Shown here: piece after piece, positions 1 through 8,475 of the stretch | Position numbering within the stretch: position 1 is the first letter of the stretch | Layout: each line of letters begins with the position of its first letter | Source: Chryseobacterium panacisoli | GTDB lineage: Bacteria > Bacteroidota > Bacteroidia > Flavobacteriales > Weeksellaceae | Length of the DNA stretch: 64,000 bases | Reading direction: 5' to 3' | Assembly (NCBI RefSeq): GCF_008274625.1 | Contig: NZ_VTRU01000006.1 | Location: 186,001-250,000 of the forward strand | Position numbers and translations under genes: made by a program | Notes under the pieces: model-generated | Database searches by the model: none | What the model saw: the letters and a program-made list of their open reading frames with translations, nothing else | Told to the model about the DNA's origin: nothing

Positions 1-102
1 GAAGACGAAGACTTATTAGTTTGTAAAAATAAGGCTAGAAGAGTATATTTCAATACTGTATTATTTCGCTATAATTCCTTTTTAAGATCAATAACAAAAT
101 AA
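1..102 (+). CDS. 3' end of a truncated unknown gene
   Basis: An open frame runs in from the left edge and ends at TAA (100-102), giving 33 residues rich in charged and aromatic amino acids. I do not recognise it. A strong hairpin starts five bases after the stop, which fits the end of a transcription unit. It could also be a chance open frame, since only 34 codons are visible. Confidence 0.4.
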   Translation, partial: EDEDLLVCKNKARRVYFNTVLFRYNSFLRSITK

Positions 103-106
103 AAAA

Positions 107-179
107 CTCTCGCAGATTTTGCAGATCCGGCAGATGAATGTGTTCTAACAATCTGCTTAATCTGCAAAATCTGCGAGAG
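107..179. repeat. 29-bp-arm inverted repeat (hairpin)
   Basis: Arms 107-135 and 151-179 pair at 26 of 29 positions around a 15-nt loop; the outer 20 bp are perfect. It lies between two convergent genes and may terminate both. Its core word (ATCTGCAAAATCTG) recurs in intergenic DNA near 9424 and, diverged, near 13666, so it is also a member of an interspersed repeat family. Confidence 0.85.
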
Positions 180-194
180 AATATATTACAAAAA

Positions 195-707
195 TTATTT
201 CTTTAAATAGCTCTCAAAAAATCTCTTCTGAGAATCAAAAGCAATATCCTCTAAGTTAAGCTCCTGTAAAGGAACCCATACTGCTTCTGAGATCTCTGAG
301 AGTTCAAGATTTACCTCAAACTTTTCCGAAACATTATACTCATAAAAGAGATCGATGGTATTGTAATCAATTTCTTTATATTGATAGATGTTTGGAAGGC
401 TGGTAAGGTATTTCAGATTAGAAATATCGATATCAAGCTGAAGTTCTTCAAAAAGTTCTCTTTTACAGGTTTCCTCTGCACTTTCTTTAGGGTCAACGAA
501 TCCTCCTGCAAGATCAAGTTTTCCTTTTTTAGGATCTCTGTTTCTTCGCGTAAGATAAATTTCGTTACCACATCTGATGACAACCGCCACGGCGCCTGCC
601 ACATTATTATACAAGGTAAAACCACATTCCGGACAGCTCCATTTCTTTTCGCCGTCCCAGTGTAAGGACTCTTTGCCGCAGCTTGGGCAATATTTCAATA
701 GTTTCAT
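195..707 (-). CDS. NUDIX hydrolase with N-terminal zinc ribbon
   Basis: A 170-residue cytoplasmic protein. Two CxxC pairs (C7/C10, C25/C28) form a zinc ribbon, and a NUDIX box spans about residues 69-91 with the RELFEE core that binds metal and hydrolyses nucleoside-diphosphate-linked substrates. The small Gly near the end of the classic box is Gln90 here. The layout resembles the NudC/NADH-pyrophosphatase zinc-ribbon group, but the chain is shorter, so the substrate is open. The start ATG overlaps the xerD stop in an ATGA, so the two genes are translationally linked with xerD upstream. Confidence 0.9.
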   Translation of the reverse strand: MKLLKYCPSCGKESLHWDGEKKWSCPECGFTLYNNVAGAVAVVIRCGNEIYLTRRNRDPKKGKLDLAGGFVDPKESAEETCKRELFEELQLDIDISNLKYLTSLPNIYQYKEIDYNTIDLFYEYNVSEKFEVNLELSEISEAVWVPLQELNLEDIAFDSQKRFFESYLKK

Positions 708-1618
708 TGAGCAATATTAATATTTCTCGGGTGATAGCTCAAAATAACATCCCTTAATTCTTCCGTTTTCAGATGCGTGTAAATTTCCGTTGTTGTAATA
801 CTGGAATGCCCCAGCATTTCCTGAATATAACGCAAATCTGCCCCATTCTGCAATAAATGGGTCGCAAACGAATGTCTGAAGGTGTGTGGTGATATTTTTT
901 TGTTAACCCCTGCTTTATCTGTAAGTTCTTTAATAATAAGAAATACAATCACTCTGGACATAGAGGTCCCGCGGCTGTTCAAAAACAGAGTGTCTTCATA
1001 TTTCTTATTGATTTTACCTTTAGAACGTACCTCTTTGATATAACTTTCCAGCAAATCAGCAGTATAGTCAGCCAAAGGAACAAAACGGGTTTTGTTTCCT
1101 TTTCCGTTTACCTTGATGTATTGCTCTTTAAAGTTGATATTGGAAATCTTCAGATCAATCAGTTCAGAAACACGAAGCCCGCATCCATATAGTACCTCTA
1201 TGATGCAGTGGTTTCTTTTTCCAAGATCTGTATTGACTTCAATAGCAGCGATAATTTTGTTGATATCAGGCAGGCTTAAGGTATCAGGTAGATATAATCC
1301 CAATTTAGGGCCTTCAAGTAACGCAGCAGGGTTGTCTTCACGATATTCATCCTCAAGCAGAAATTTGAAAAAGGCTTTGATGGAAGATATCCATCTTGCT
1401 TGTGATCGCTCACTGAATTTCTGTTTAGAAAGATTGAAAATGTATTCCTGCAGGTTTTCGTAACCGATAGAATCTGGGCCGACGTTTGCCAGATCTTCTT
1501 TTGCATAATCTTTTAATTTCTTAATGTCCCGAACGTAGGCGTCGAGAGTGTTTTCTGAAAAATTTCTTTCGAAACGAAGAAATATTTCAAAATCTTTGAT
1601 CTTTTCATCCCAAGTCAT
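704..1618 (-). CDS. xerD: Tyrosine recombinase XerD
   Basis: A 304-residue site-specific recombinase of the XerC/XerD type, which resolves chromosome dimers at dif. The N-terminal SAM-like core-binding domain (about 1-90) precedes the catalytic domain. The catalytic set is visible: R149, H245-x-x-R248, H271 and nucleophile Y280. The length is normal for the family. Flavobacteria usually carry one chromosomal XerD-like gene plus accessory integrases. No integrase-associated island or att repeat is seen here, which favours the housekeeping role. It lies six bases downstream of the deaminase gene and overlaps the NUDIX gene. Confidence 0.9.
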   Translation of the reverse strand: MTWDEKIKDFEIFLRFERNFSENTLDAYVRDIKKLKDYAKEDLANVGPDSIGYENLQEYIFNLSKQKFSERSQARWISSIKAFFKFLLEDEYREDNPAALLEGPKLGLYLPDTLSLPDINKIIAAIEVNTDLGKRNHCIIEVLYGCGLRVSELIDLKISNINFKEQYIKVNGKGNKTRFVPLADYTADLLESYIKEVRSKGKINKKYEDTLFLNSRGTSMSRVIVFLIIKELTDKAGVNKKISPHTFRHSFATHLLQNGADLRYIQEMLGHSSITTTEIYTHLKTEELRDVILSYHPRNINIAQ

Positions 1619-1624
1619 TTGTGC

Positions 1625-2047
1625 TTATTTTTTTAGTTCACAGTCCGATATTTGTTCTATTTCAATGTTATGGTTTCTCAGGAACGATATTCCATCGTCA
1701 TCCGAATATTCATTTATATACACCAGTCTCGTAATTCCTGCCTGTAAAATCAGCTTGCTGCATTCTTTACAGGGAGACAGCGTCAGATATAACGTTGCCC
1801 CTTTTGCAGATTGAGTAGAAGCGGCCAGCTTTAATATAGCGTTGGCTTCGGCATGCAATACGTACCAGTGTGTTTTCCCCTCTCCATCTTCACAGCAGTT
1901 TTCAAATCCCGAAGGAGTTCCGTTGTAACCATCTGAAATAATCATCCTATCTTTTACGATAAGAGCTCCCACCTGTTTTCTCTTACAGTAGGAGAGTTTT
2001 GCCCATTCCTGAGCCATTTTTAGATAAGCTTTATCAAACTTATTCAT
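1625..2047 (-). CDS. dCMP deaminase family protein
   Basis: A 140-residue cytidine/deoxycytidylate deaminase fold protein. The zinc site is complete: H65-A-E67 supplies a ligand and the proton shuttle, and C93/C96 in an SPCxxC motif are the other ligands. dCMP deaminase makes dUMP, the thymidylate synthase substrate. The length fits the short bacterial ComEB-like group. It probably heads the unit deaminase-xerD-NUDIX, as gaps are six bases or less. The exact substrate is inferred from family resemblance. Confidence 0.85.
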   Translation of the reverse strand: MNKFDKAYLKMAQEWAKLSYCKRKQVGALIVKDRMIISDGYNGTPSGFENCCEDGEGKTHWYVLHAEANAILKLAASTQSAKGATLYLTLSPCKECSKLILQAGITRLVYINEYSDDDGISFLRNHNIEIEQISDCELKK

Positions 2048-2101
2048 ACCGCAGCATTGTTTTTTTTCGAAATAATTTGGATTAAAATCTTTTAGAAAGA
2101 T

Positions 2102-2869
2102 TTAGAAGTTAGGCTTTCTCTTCTCTAGAAACGCAGTAACTCCTTCTTTCTTATCTTCCATTTCAAAAAGTTGCCCGAAATATTTGATTTCAGTTTCAAA
2201 ACCTTTCTCCGTATCAGATAAATTTACGGCATTTATAGCCTTGGATATTGCCATTGGTGAATTGTAGGCAATCGTGTTTGCTAATTCTTTCGTTTTGGTT
2301 AATAATTCTTCAATAGGGTATACTTCATTCACCAGGCCGATCTCTTTTGCTTTTTGAGCAGGGATCATTTTGGCAGAGAAGATCATTTCATTGGCAATAC
2401 CTTTTCCTACAAGCTTTGGAAGCCTTTGAGTTCCGCCGTATCCCGGGATTAATCCAAGAGTTACTTCAGGAAGCCCTAATCTGGCGTTTTCCGATGCGTA
2501 TCTGATATGGCATGCCATGGCAAGCTCTAAACCTCCTCCTAATGCAAAACCGTTTACGGCTGCAATGACAGGTTTAGACATATTTTCAATTTTATTGAAC
2601 AATGTATTTTGTCCGTTTCTTGCAAGTTCTTCAGCTTTTTCCTGTCCGAACTCGCTGAATTCCTTGATATCAGCTCCGGCTACAAAAGATTTTTCTCCAC
2701 TTCCGGTAAGGATAATTACCCTGCAGGAAGTATCAGCGTTAAGCTCATCCAGTGCGGTACTGATTTCCTGAATCGTTTTTGCATTTAAAGCATTTAAACT
2801 TTCAGGTCTGTTTATGGTAATGATAGATAATTTATCTTCTTTTTTTAATAATATGTTCTCGTAACTCAT
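2102..2869 (-). CDS. Enoyl-CoA hydratase (crotonase family)
   Basis: A 255-residue crotonase. The oxyanion-hole regions are AGADI (about 64-68) and FALGGG (109-113). Both catalytic glutamates of true hydratases are present, E115 in LELAM and E135 in LPEVTLG. It should hydrate 2-trans-enoyl-CoA in beta-oxidation or a related CoA pathway in the cytoplasm. It stands alone between the deaminase and katA, with the katA terminator just upstream, so it is likely monocistronic. Substrate chain length cannot be read from sequence. Confidence 0.88.
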   Translation of the reverse strand: MSYENILLKKEDKLSIITINRPESLNALNAKTIQEISTALDELNADTSCRVIILTGSGEKSFVAGADIKEFSEFGQEKAEELARNGQNTLFNKIENMSKPVIAAVNGFALGGGLELAMACHIRYASENARLGLPEVTLGLIPGYGGTQRLPKLVGKGIANEMIFSAKMIPAQKAKEIGLVNEVYPIEELLTKTKELANTIAYNSPMAISKAINAVNLSDTEKGFETEIKYFGQLFEMEDKKEGVTAFLEKRKPNF

Positions 2870-2915
2870 TTTTCCACTTTAAAATATCATCCTTTGCAAA
2901 TTATGAATTTTTTAC

Positions 2916-2955
2916 AAAAAAAAGGAAAAAATATTATTTTTTTTTCCTTTTTTTT
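2916..2955 (-). terminator. A/T-rich hairpin, katA terminator
   Basis: An A-run containing GG (2916-2931) pairs with a T-run containing CC (2937-2955). The hairpin starts about 20 bases after the katA stop and has a U-run on the minus-strand transcript. Confidence 0.6.
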
Positions 2956-2974
2956 AATTTATTGTTCAATATGA

Positions 2975-4462
2975 TTATTTGGAATGATTCATCATATTTG
3001 CATCAATATTGACGTTTAGCTGAGAAGCCACTTTCATGCCAAGCTCAATATTCGCACGGAAAAAGTGACATAGCTGTCGGTTGATAATCTCATCTTTCTT
3101 CGGTCCGGTGATGCCTTTCATGCTTCCTATGATGTTTTGAATCAAACGATCTCTGTCTTCTGTATTCATAGCTTTTGAATATAACAGTCCCGGCTGAGTA
3201 TAATGATCACTGTCATTATCATTTCTGTTGTAACTGGCTACATGAGCACTGTCTAATTCATATTCAAAACTTTTGTAATCAGAATCTGCTTTGATATCAT
3301 CGAAACTGTTCGGATGATAATTCGGTTTATCCTGATAGTGGCTTGAATCTGCCATATAGCCGTCTCTCTGGTAGTTGTTAACAGCAAAAGGACATCTGTT
3401 CACTTCCAGCTGATGTGCATTGACACCTACTCTGTAACGGTGTGCATCAGGATATGAAAATAATCTTCCCTGAAGCATTTTGTCAGGAGAGAAACTAATT
3501 CCGTTAATCAGGCTGCTTGGGGAAAAAGTAGATTGTTCAACATGAGCAAAATAATTAACAGGAACTTCATTAAGTTCCATTTCTCCCACCTCAATCAACG
3601 GGAAATCATCATGGAACCACACTTTTGTTACATCGAAAGGATTCCATCTGAAATCTTTAGCCTGCTCTTCGGTCATTACCTGGATATACAGGGTCCATTT
3701 CGGGAAATCCCCATTTTCAATAGCGTTGCAAAGGTCTTCCTGAGCGAAGTCCGGATTTTCGCCGGCCATTTTTACAGCTTCTTCATCAGTGAAGTTTTTC
3801 ACACCCTGCTTGGTTTTGAAATGGAATTTCACCCATACTCTTTCATTTTTATCATTGATCATAGAGAAAGTATGAGAACCAAATCCATGCATATGTCTGT
3901 ATCCGTAAGGTGTTCCTCTGTCTGACATTAATATAAGAACCTGATGAAGCGATTCAGGATTTAAACTCCAGAAATCCCACATCATGGTGGCGCTTTTTAA
4001 ATTGGTTTTCGGAACTCTTTTTTGAGTATGGATAAAGTCCGGAAATTTTTTCGCATCCTTAATAAAGAATACCGGAGTATTATTTCCTACAAGATCCCAG
4101 TTTCCGTCTTCTGTATAAAATTTTAAAGCAAAACCTCTGGGGTCTCTTGCAGTATCTGCGCTTCCTTTTTCTCCTCCTACAGTAGAGAAACGGGCAAACA
4201 TTCTGCATGAATTTCCTACTTTTGAAAAGAGCTTAGCTTTTGTATACTGGCTGATATCATGGGTTACGGTAAAAGTTCCGTATGCGCCGCTTCCTTTAGC
4301 ATGCACTATTCTTTCAGGAATTCTTTCCCTAACGAAATGGGCAAGATTTTCCTGAAGAATAAAGTCTTGCAGCAATACCGGGCCTCTTGGTCCTACCGTC
4401 TGTGAATCCTGATGCTCAAAGTAAGGTGCGCCGTTGCTTAACGTTAATTTTTTAGAATCCAT
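2975..4462 (-). CDS. katA: Heme catalase
   Basis: A 495-residue small-subunit catalase that converts H2O2 to water and oxygen. The distal heme His54 (IVHAKGSGA), Asn127 (LVGNNTP) and proximal heme-ligand Tyr337 (RLFSYPDAHR) are all present. The length matches the small-subunit class, with no C-terminal flavodoxin-like extension and no signal peptide, so it acts in the cytoplasm. The gene is divergent from oxyR with promoters facing away from each other in a 134-bp spacer, the classic arrangement for OxyR-controlled catalase. Confidence 0.97.
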   Translation of the reverse strand: MDSKKLTLSNGAPYFEHQDSQTVGPRGPVLLQDFILQENLAHFVRERIPERIVHAKGSGAYGTFTVTHDISQYTKAKLFSKVGNSCRMFARFSTVGGEKGSADTARDPRGFALKFYTEDGNWDLVGNNTPVFFIKDAKKFPDFIHTQKRVPKTNLKSATMMWDFWSLNPESLHQVLILMSDRGTPYGYRHMHGFGSHTFSMINDKNERVWVKFHFKTKQGVKNFTDEEAVKMAGENPDFAQEDLCNAIENGDFPKWTLYIQVMTEEQAKDFRWNPFDVTKVWFHDDFPLIEVGEMELNEVPVNYFAHVEQSTFSPSSLINGISFSPDKMLQGRLFSYPDAHRYRVGVNAHQLEVNRCPFAVNNYQRDGYMADSSHYQDKPNYHPNSFDDIKADSDYKSFEYELDSAHVASYNRNDNDSDHYTQPGLLYSKAMNTEDRDRLIQNIIGSMKGITGPKKDEIINRQLCHFFRANIELGMKVASQLNVNIDANMMNHSK

Positions 4463-4526
4463 ATAATTGATGATTTGAATAATTCTTTTTCCTTTTTCTA
4501 AATCGAAGTGTAAAGGTAGTGAATAT

Positions 4527-4563
4527 CAAATTTACTTGAATTTTTAATTGCTAATAACAAAAA
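4527..4563 (-). promoter_or_regulatory. Candidate katA promoter
   Basis: Minus strand: the -7 element TAAATTTG lies at 4534-4527 and a TTTTTG -33-like box at 4563-4558, spaced 23 nt (a little long). It overlaps the region where OxyR would bind between the divergent genes. Confidence 0.45.
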
Positions 4564-4576
4564 CGTTATATCTTTG
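4548..4576 (+). promoter_or_regulatory. oxyR promoter, Bacteroidota type
   Basis: TTG at 4548-4550, an 18-nt spacer, then TATCTTTG at 4569-4576, matching the TTTG / TAnnTTTG consensus. The predicted start leaves a leader of about 15 nt before the oxyR ATG at 4597. Confidence 0.65.
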
Positions 4577-4596
4577 TAATAGATAATATTAATCAA

Positions 4597-5547
4597 ATGA
4601 ACATTCAGCAACTGGAGTATCTTATCGCTGTTGATAAGTATAAACATTTTGGTAAAGCAGCTCAGGCATGTTTTATTACACAACCTACGTTAAGTGCCAT
4701 GATACAGAAATTTGAGGATGAACTGGATGTGAAGGTTTTCGACAGAACTACTCACCCGATTCGTACCACAGATGTAGGTCTTCAGATTATTGATCAGGCA
4801 AAAGTGATTATAGAGTCTGTCAATGAGCTGAAAAACAAGGCGAACCTTTTGAATAATATTTTAGGAGGAACTCTTAATCTTGGAATTATCCCTACGGTTT
4901 CTTCTTTCATTCTTCCTACGGAAATTTTCAAATTCCTTGAAGATAATCCGAAGATTCAGATGAATGTAAAAGAGATGACTACGGATAATATTATTAAAGC
5001 TTTAAAAGCCGGAGAACTGGATGCGGGAATTATCTCAACTCCTTACGATACAGCTGACGAGTTTTATCAGGATTTCTTATTCAATGAAGAGCTGATGATT
5101 TACAGCTCCAATACAGAAGCCAACAAAAAGAATTCTTACATCATTCCGGAAGATCTGAATGTAGAAAAGGTATGGTTACTTGAAGAAGGAAACTGTCTTA
5201 GAAATCAGTTTGAGAACATCTGTCATCTGAAAGAAAATACCTTGAAGCCTAAAAATTTAGACTTCCTGGCTTCCAATATCCAGACCTTGGTACATATGGT
5301 AGATAAAGTAGGAGGAATCAGTATTCTGCCGGAGCTTGCATTGAGTCAGCTTTCAGAAGAACAGAAGAAAAATGTTTTCAGATTCAAAAAACCTTTCCCT
5401 TATCGAGAAATCAGTATTATTTATTATAAGCCAACATTTAAGCAAAAAATCATTGATGAATTATCACATTCTATCAAAACTTCTTTAGAACGTAAGCTGA
5501 ATTATCACGAAAGTCCAAAAGAATTTGTAAGCATTAAGCCTCAGTAA
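4597..5547 (+). CDS. oxyR: LysR-type peroxide sensor OxyR
   Basis: A 316-residue LysR-family regulator with an N-terminal winged helix-turn-helix (about 1-60) and a periplasmic-binding-like effector domain. C200 and C209 sit nine residues apart, the spacing of the redox pair C199/C208 of E. coli OxyR that forms the H2O2-induced disulfide. Together with divergent katA this supports OxyR rather than a generic LysR protein. The predicted promoter overlaps the katA control region, so autoregulation is likely (inference). Confidence 0.93.
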   Translation: MNIQQLEYLIAVDKYKHFGKAAQACFITQPTLSAMIQKFEDELDVKVFDRTTHPIRTTDVGLQIIDQAKVIIESVNELKNKANLLNNILGGTLNLGIIPTVSSFILPTEIFKFLEDNPKIQMNVKEMTTDNIIKALKAGELDAGIISTPYDTADEFYQDFLFNEELMIYSSNTEANKKNSYIIPEDLNVEKVWLLEEGNCLRNQFENICHLKENTLKPKNLDFLASNIQTLVHMVDKVGGISILPELALSQLSEEQKKNVFRFKKPFPYREISIIYYKPTFKQKIIDELSHSIKTSLERKLNYHESPKEFVSIKPQ

Positions 5548-5611
5548 TGAGAATGCTTTAAAGTGATAGAAATCATCAATTTAAATAAAATTATAATTAA
5601 TAAACAAAATT

Positions 5612-5643
5612 TTTGAGTATTACGAAAATAGTGCTTAAATTTG
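5612..5643 (+). promoter_or_regulatory. metK promoter
   Basis: TTTG (5612-5615), a 20-nt spacer and TAAATTTG (5636-5643), a perfect fit to the flavobacterial consensus. Transcription would start near 5650, a few bases before the riboswitch candidate. Confidence 0.7.
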
Positions 5644-5656
5644 CTGACGTTTATTA

Positions 5657-5708
5657 CGAGGAAAAATTTGACCTGATTGCAACCTCTATAAAAATATGCT
5701 AAAACAGT
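5657..5708 (+). ncRNA. SAM-II riboswitch candidate, metK leader
   Basis: The leader matches the SAM-II pseudoknot core as I remember it. GAGG (5658-5661) pairs with CCTC (5683-5686) as P1. The P1 loop carries ATTTGACCTGATTGCAA, where known members have AUUUAACCGUAUUGCAA. Downstream comes an A-rich segment and GCTAAAA (5698-5704). CTG (5673-5675) can pair with CAG (5705-5707) as the pseudoknot helix, a compensatory change from the CC/GG of known members. SAM feedback on SAM synthetase is the expected logic. Recognised by eye, not by covariance model. Confidence 0.72.
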
Positions 5709-5784
5709 ATTCTTTTTTCTGGGCAATTTATTTCATATTTTTCTTCAATACAATTTTTTAAATCTTTAAAAACAAAAGAATTAT

Positions 5785-7065
5785 ATGTCTTATTTATTTA
5801 CGTCTGAATCCGTTTCAGAAGGACATCCGGATAAAATTGCCGATCAAATCTCCGATGCATTAATCGACCATTTCTTAGCATATGATAAAGATTCAAAAGT
5901 AGCATGTGAAACTCTTGTAACTACCGGACAGGTGGTGTTGGCAGGGGAAGTAAAATCAGATGCTTACCTTGATGTACAGACCATTGCCAGAGAAGTAATC
6001 AACGGAATTGGGTATACAAAAGGTGAATATATGTTCAATGGAGATTCTTGTGGAGTAATCTCTGCAATCCATGAGCAGTCACCTGATATTAACCAGGGAG
6101 TTGACAGAGCTGTAAATGATGAGTCTTTTGAAGCGAAAGCTAATGCACAGGGTGCAGGAGACCAAGGAATGATGTTCGGGTATGCTACCAATGAAACGGC
6201 TAACTATATGCCTCTTGCATTGGACCTTGCTCACACTATTCTTAAAGAACTTTCTGCAATCAGAAGAGAAAATAAGGAAATCACTTATCTTCGTCCGGAC
6301 GCAAAAAGCCAGGTAACTATTGAGTATTCTGATGACCACAAACCAATCAGAATTGATTCTATCGTAGTTTCTACTCAGCACGATGATTTCGCAGCTGAAG
6401 AGGAAATGCTGAACAAAATCCGTGAGGATATTAAGAGCATTCTGGTTCCAAGAGTAGTGGCGCAGCAGACAGAGGAAATTAAGGCTTTATTTAATGATCA
6501 GATCAAATATCACATCAACCCTACAGGGAAATTCGTAATCGGAGGACCTCACGGAGATACAGGTCTTACAGGTAGAAAAATTATTGTAGATACTTATGGT
6601 GGTAAAGGAGCTCACGGAGGAGGTGCTTTCTCAGGAAAAGATCCTTCCAAAGTAGACAGAAGTGCCGCTTATGCAACAAGACATATTGCTAAAAACCTGG
6701 TTGCTGCAGGAGTAGCTGATGAAGTTTTAGTGCAGGTTTCTTATGCTATTGGTGTTGCTGAACCATGTGGTTTATACATCAACACTTACGGAACAGCAAA
6801 AGTAGACCTTCATGATGGCGAGATCGCTAAAAAAGTTTCTGCAATTTTCGATTTAAGACCTTATGCTATTGAGCAGAACTTAAAATTAAGAAACCCTGTT
6901 TATCAGGAAACAGCTTCTTACGGACATATGGGTAAAGAACACTATATAGCTGATAAAACTTTCAATAAAGGACAGAAAAATGAGCTTACATTAAAAGATC
7001 TTGAGTTCTTTACTTGGGAGAAACTGGACAAAGTAGAGGAAATTAAAACCGCTTTCGGAATTTAA
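5785..7065 (+). CDS. metK: S-adenosylmethionine synthetase
   Basis: A 426-residue methionine adenosyltransferase that makes SAM from methionine and ATP. Signature motifs are clear: GHPDKIADQ near the N-terminus (ATP/Mg), the hexapeptide-like GAGDQG, and the glycine-rich GGGAFSGKDPSKVDRS loop. It is about 40 residues longer than E. coli MetK, as is usual in Bacteroidota. It is monocistronic, with its own promoter, a SAM-II-like leader and a downstream hairpin terminator, so regulation by its own product is likely. Confidence 0.97.
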   Translation: MSYLFTSESVSEGHPDKIADQISDALIDHFLAYDKDSKVACETLVTTGQVVLAGEVKSDAYLDVQTIAREVINGIGYTKGEYMFNGDSCGVISAIHEQSPDINQGVDRAVNDESFEAKANAQGAGDQGMMFGYATNETANYMPLALDLAHTILKELSAIRRENKEITYLRPDAKSQVTIEYSDDHKPIRIDSIVVSTQHDDFAAEEEMLNKIREDIKSILVPRVVAQQTEEIKALFNDQIKYHINPTGKFVIGGPHGDTGLTGRKIIVDTYGGKGAHGGGAFSGKDPSKVDRSAAYATRHIAKNLVAAGVADEVLVQVSYAIGVAEPCGLYINTYGTAKVDLHDGEIAKKVSAIFDLRPYAIEQNLKLRNPVYQETASYGHMGKEHYIADKTFNKGQKNELTLKDLEFFTWEKLDKVEEIKTAFGI

Positions 7066-7092
7066 TTTTCCCTTTAAAGAATAATAAATGAG

Positions 7093-7124
7093 CTGCTTTA
7101 TCTCTGGATAAGGCAGTTTTTTTT
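7093..7124 (+). terminator. metK terminator
   Basis: Stem CTGCTTTATC (7093-7102) with GATAAGGCAG (7107-7116), one G-U pair, followed by eight T. Confidence 0.85.
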
Positions 7125-7150
7125 AATTTTACACCTTATAATATAGAAAG

Positions 7151-7642
7151 ATGATGAATTTTAGAACTGTAGTTGCTGTCCTGTCCCTGTTTTTGCTAAG
7201 TACATTAGCAAAGGCACAATATACCATGCATAAAATGATTACTGTAGGATATACTTATCAGAATCAAAGTTTTGGCGAAATAGGAGGGAAATTGCTTTTT
7301 CTTAAAAATGATGATGTGATTTACAGATTGGGAGGATCTGCGCTGATGGGAGTTTCGGACTCCAAATTTGCTATCATGCCAAAGCTGCAGGCGGATGTTC
7401 TTCTTAATTTTGAAAAAAATGTAGACTTCTATCACTCGTACTATTTTTTGGCGGGAGTAGAAGGTACCAATAAATATATTGCCCCTAAAATAGGAGTCAC
7501 CTTATTTGGAATGCTGGACCTTACCGGAGGCTATGCTTTTCCTATTGGAGATACCCGTTTGAACGGAAAAGAGATGAAAGGTCTGAATATTAATTTTACA
7601 TTAAATATCCCAACAGTCTTTATTCATGACATGTTTAAATGA
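7151..7642 (+). CDS. Secreted hypothetical protein, probable outer-membrane barrel
   Basis: 163 residues starting with a signal peptide (about 1-22, ending AKAQ). I do not recognise the family. The mature part alternates hydrophobic and polar residues with many Gly and aromatic positions (AGVEGTNKYIAPKIGVTLFG, then GGYAFPIGD), which suggests a small beta-barrel in the outer membrane. It starts 28 bp after the metK terminator, so it is probably not co-regulated with metK. Function unknown. Confidence 0.7.
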   Translation: MMNFRTVVAVLSLFLLSTLAKAQYTMHKMITVGYTYQNQSFGEIGGKLLFLKNDDVIYRLGGSALMGVSDSKFAIMPKLQADVLLNFEKNVDFYHSYYFLAGVEGTNKYIAPKIGVTLFGMLDLTGGYAFPIGDTRLNGKEMKGLNINFTLNIPTVFIHDMFK

Positions 7643-7837
7643 TTTTTTTTAGATTTTTCTCTACAAAATTTAATAATAGGTTAACAGTTATTAAAAAATT
7701 ATTATATTTACATCATAATAATTGTACTACCGCCTATAGAAGAGACTCTACTCTAGAACTGTTTTGTTTATACAGCAAAGGCCAGAAGAAATATCTGGTA
7801 GAATGCCTGTCTGCAAATATTTATATTGAGAAGAGTT

Positions 7838-8428
7838 ATGAAATCAAAATCGGATAGTTTACTAATTTCCCTTTACCAGAAAGGAGACGAGGGTGCGTTG
7901 TCAACCCTTATTCATCGACATCAGAGAGAACTGTTTACATTCATTTTTTACAAAATTAATGATGAAGATTTAGCGAATGATATCTTTCAGGACACATTCA
8001 TGAAGATTATTGTGATGCTGAAAGAAGGGCGTTATAACGAAGAAGGTAAATTTATCCTTTGGGCAAAAAGAATTTCCCACAATTTAATCATCGATCATTT
8101 CAGATCAAAAGCAAAGAATATAAAAGTTTCAGAAACTACTTTTGAAACTGATGAATATTCTATTTTTGATTTGATCAGAGAGCCTTCTGAGAATATTGAA
8201 GATCAGCTTGTTACCAATCAGATACAGGAAGATCTTTTAAGAATGCTGCAGTTTTTACCACAAAATCAGCAAGAAGTAATCAAGCTAAGATTTTTTGATG
8301 GGCTGAGCTTCAAGGAAATTGCGGATCATACAGATATGAGCATTAATACTACTCTTGGAAGAGTACGGTATGCGCTGATAAACCTGAGAAAAATCATGGA
8401 TGAAAATAATATAATATTAACCAGATAA
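7838..8428 (+). CDS. ECF-type RNA polymerase sigma factor
   Basis: 196 residues from the ATG at 7838; an in-frame TTG at 7826 is a less likely start. Region 2 is seen in LANDIFQDTFMKI and LWAKRISHNLIIDHFRS, and region 4 in the helix-turn-helix around residues 140-185 (LRFFDGLSFKEIADH). Regions 1 and 3 are absent, as in extracytoplasmic-function sigmas. No anti-sigma gene is adjacent; instead a 44-residue basic ORF follows 47 bp downstream. The 195-bp upstream leader contains small hairpins but no clear promoter. Target genes are unknown. Confidence 0.9.
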   Translation: MKSKSDSLLISLYQKGDEGALSTLIHRHQRELFTFIFYKINDEDLANDIFQDTFMKIIVMLKEGRYNEEGKFILWAKRISHNLIIDHFRSKAKNIKVSETTFETDEYSIFDLIREPSENIEDQLVTNQIQEDLLRMLQFLPQNQQEVIKLRFFDGLSFKEIADHTDMSINTTLGRVRYALINLRKIMDENNIILTR

Positions 8429-8475
8429 ATAATATTTCAGGAAATTTCACGTTTTAAGGAAAACATACTTCGCTT

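Noticed and set aside
704..1618. XerD-like gene as an integrase of a mobile island
   Set aside because: There is no att repeat, tRNA or phage/ICE gene nearby, and the neighbours are housekeeping genes.
4498..4683. Small minus-strand ORF between katA and oxyR
   Set aside because: It runs across the divergent promoter region and the start of oxyR and has no recognisable features.
5541..5726. 61-residue minus-strand ORF across the metK leader
   Set aside because: It covers the promoter and riboswitch candidate on the opposite strand and has random-looking composition.
7639..7857. 72-residue open frame ahead of the sigma factor gene
   Set aside because: It begins in a T-run, has no family features and overlaps the start of the sigma gene in another frame. 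It is better read as the sigma gene leader.
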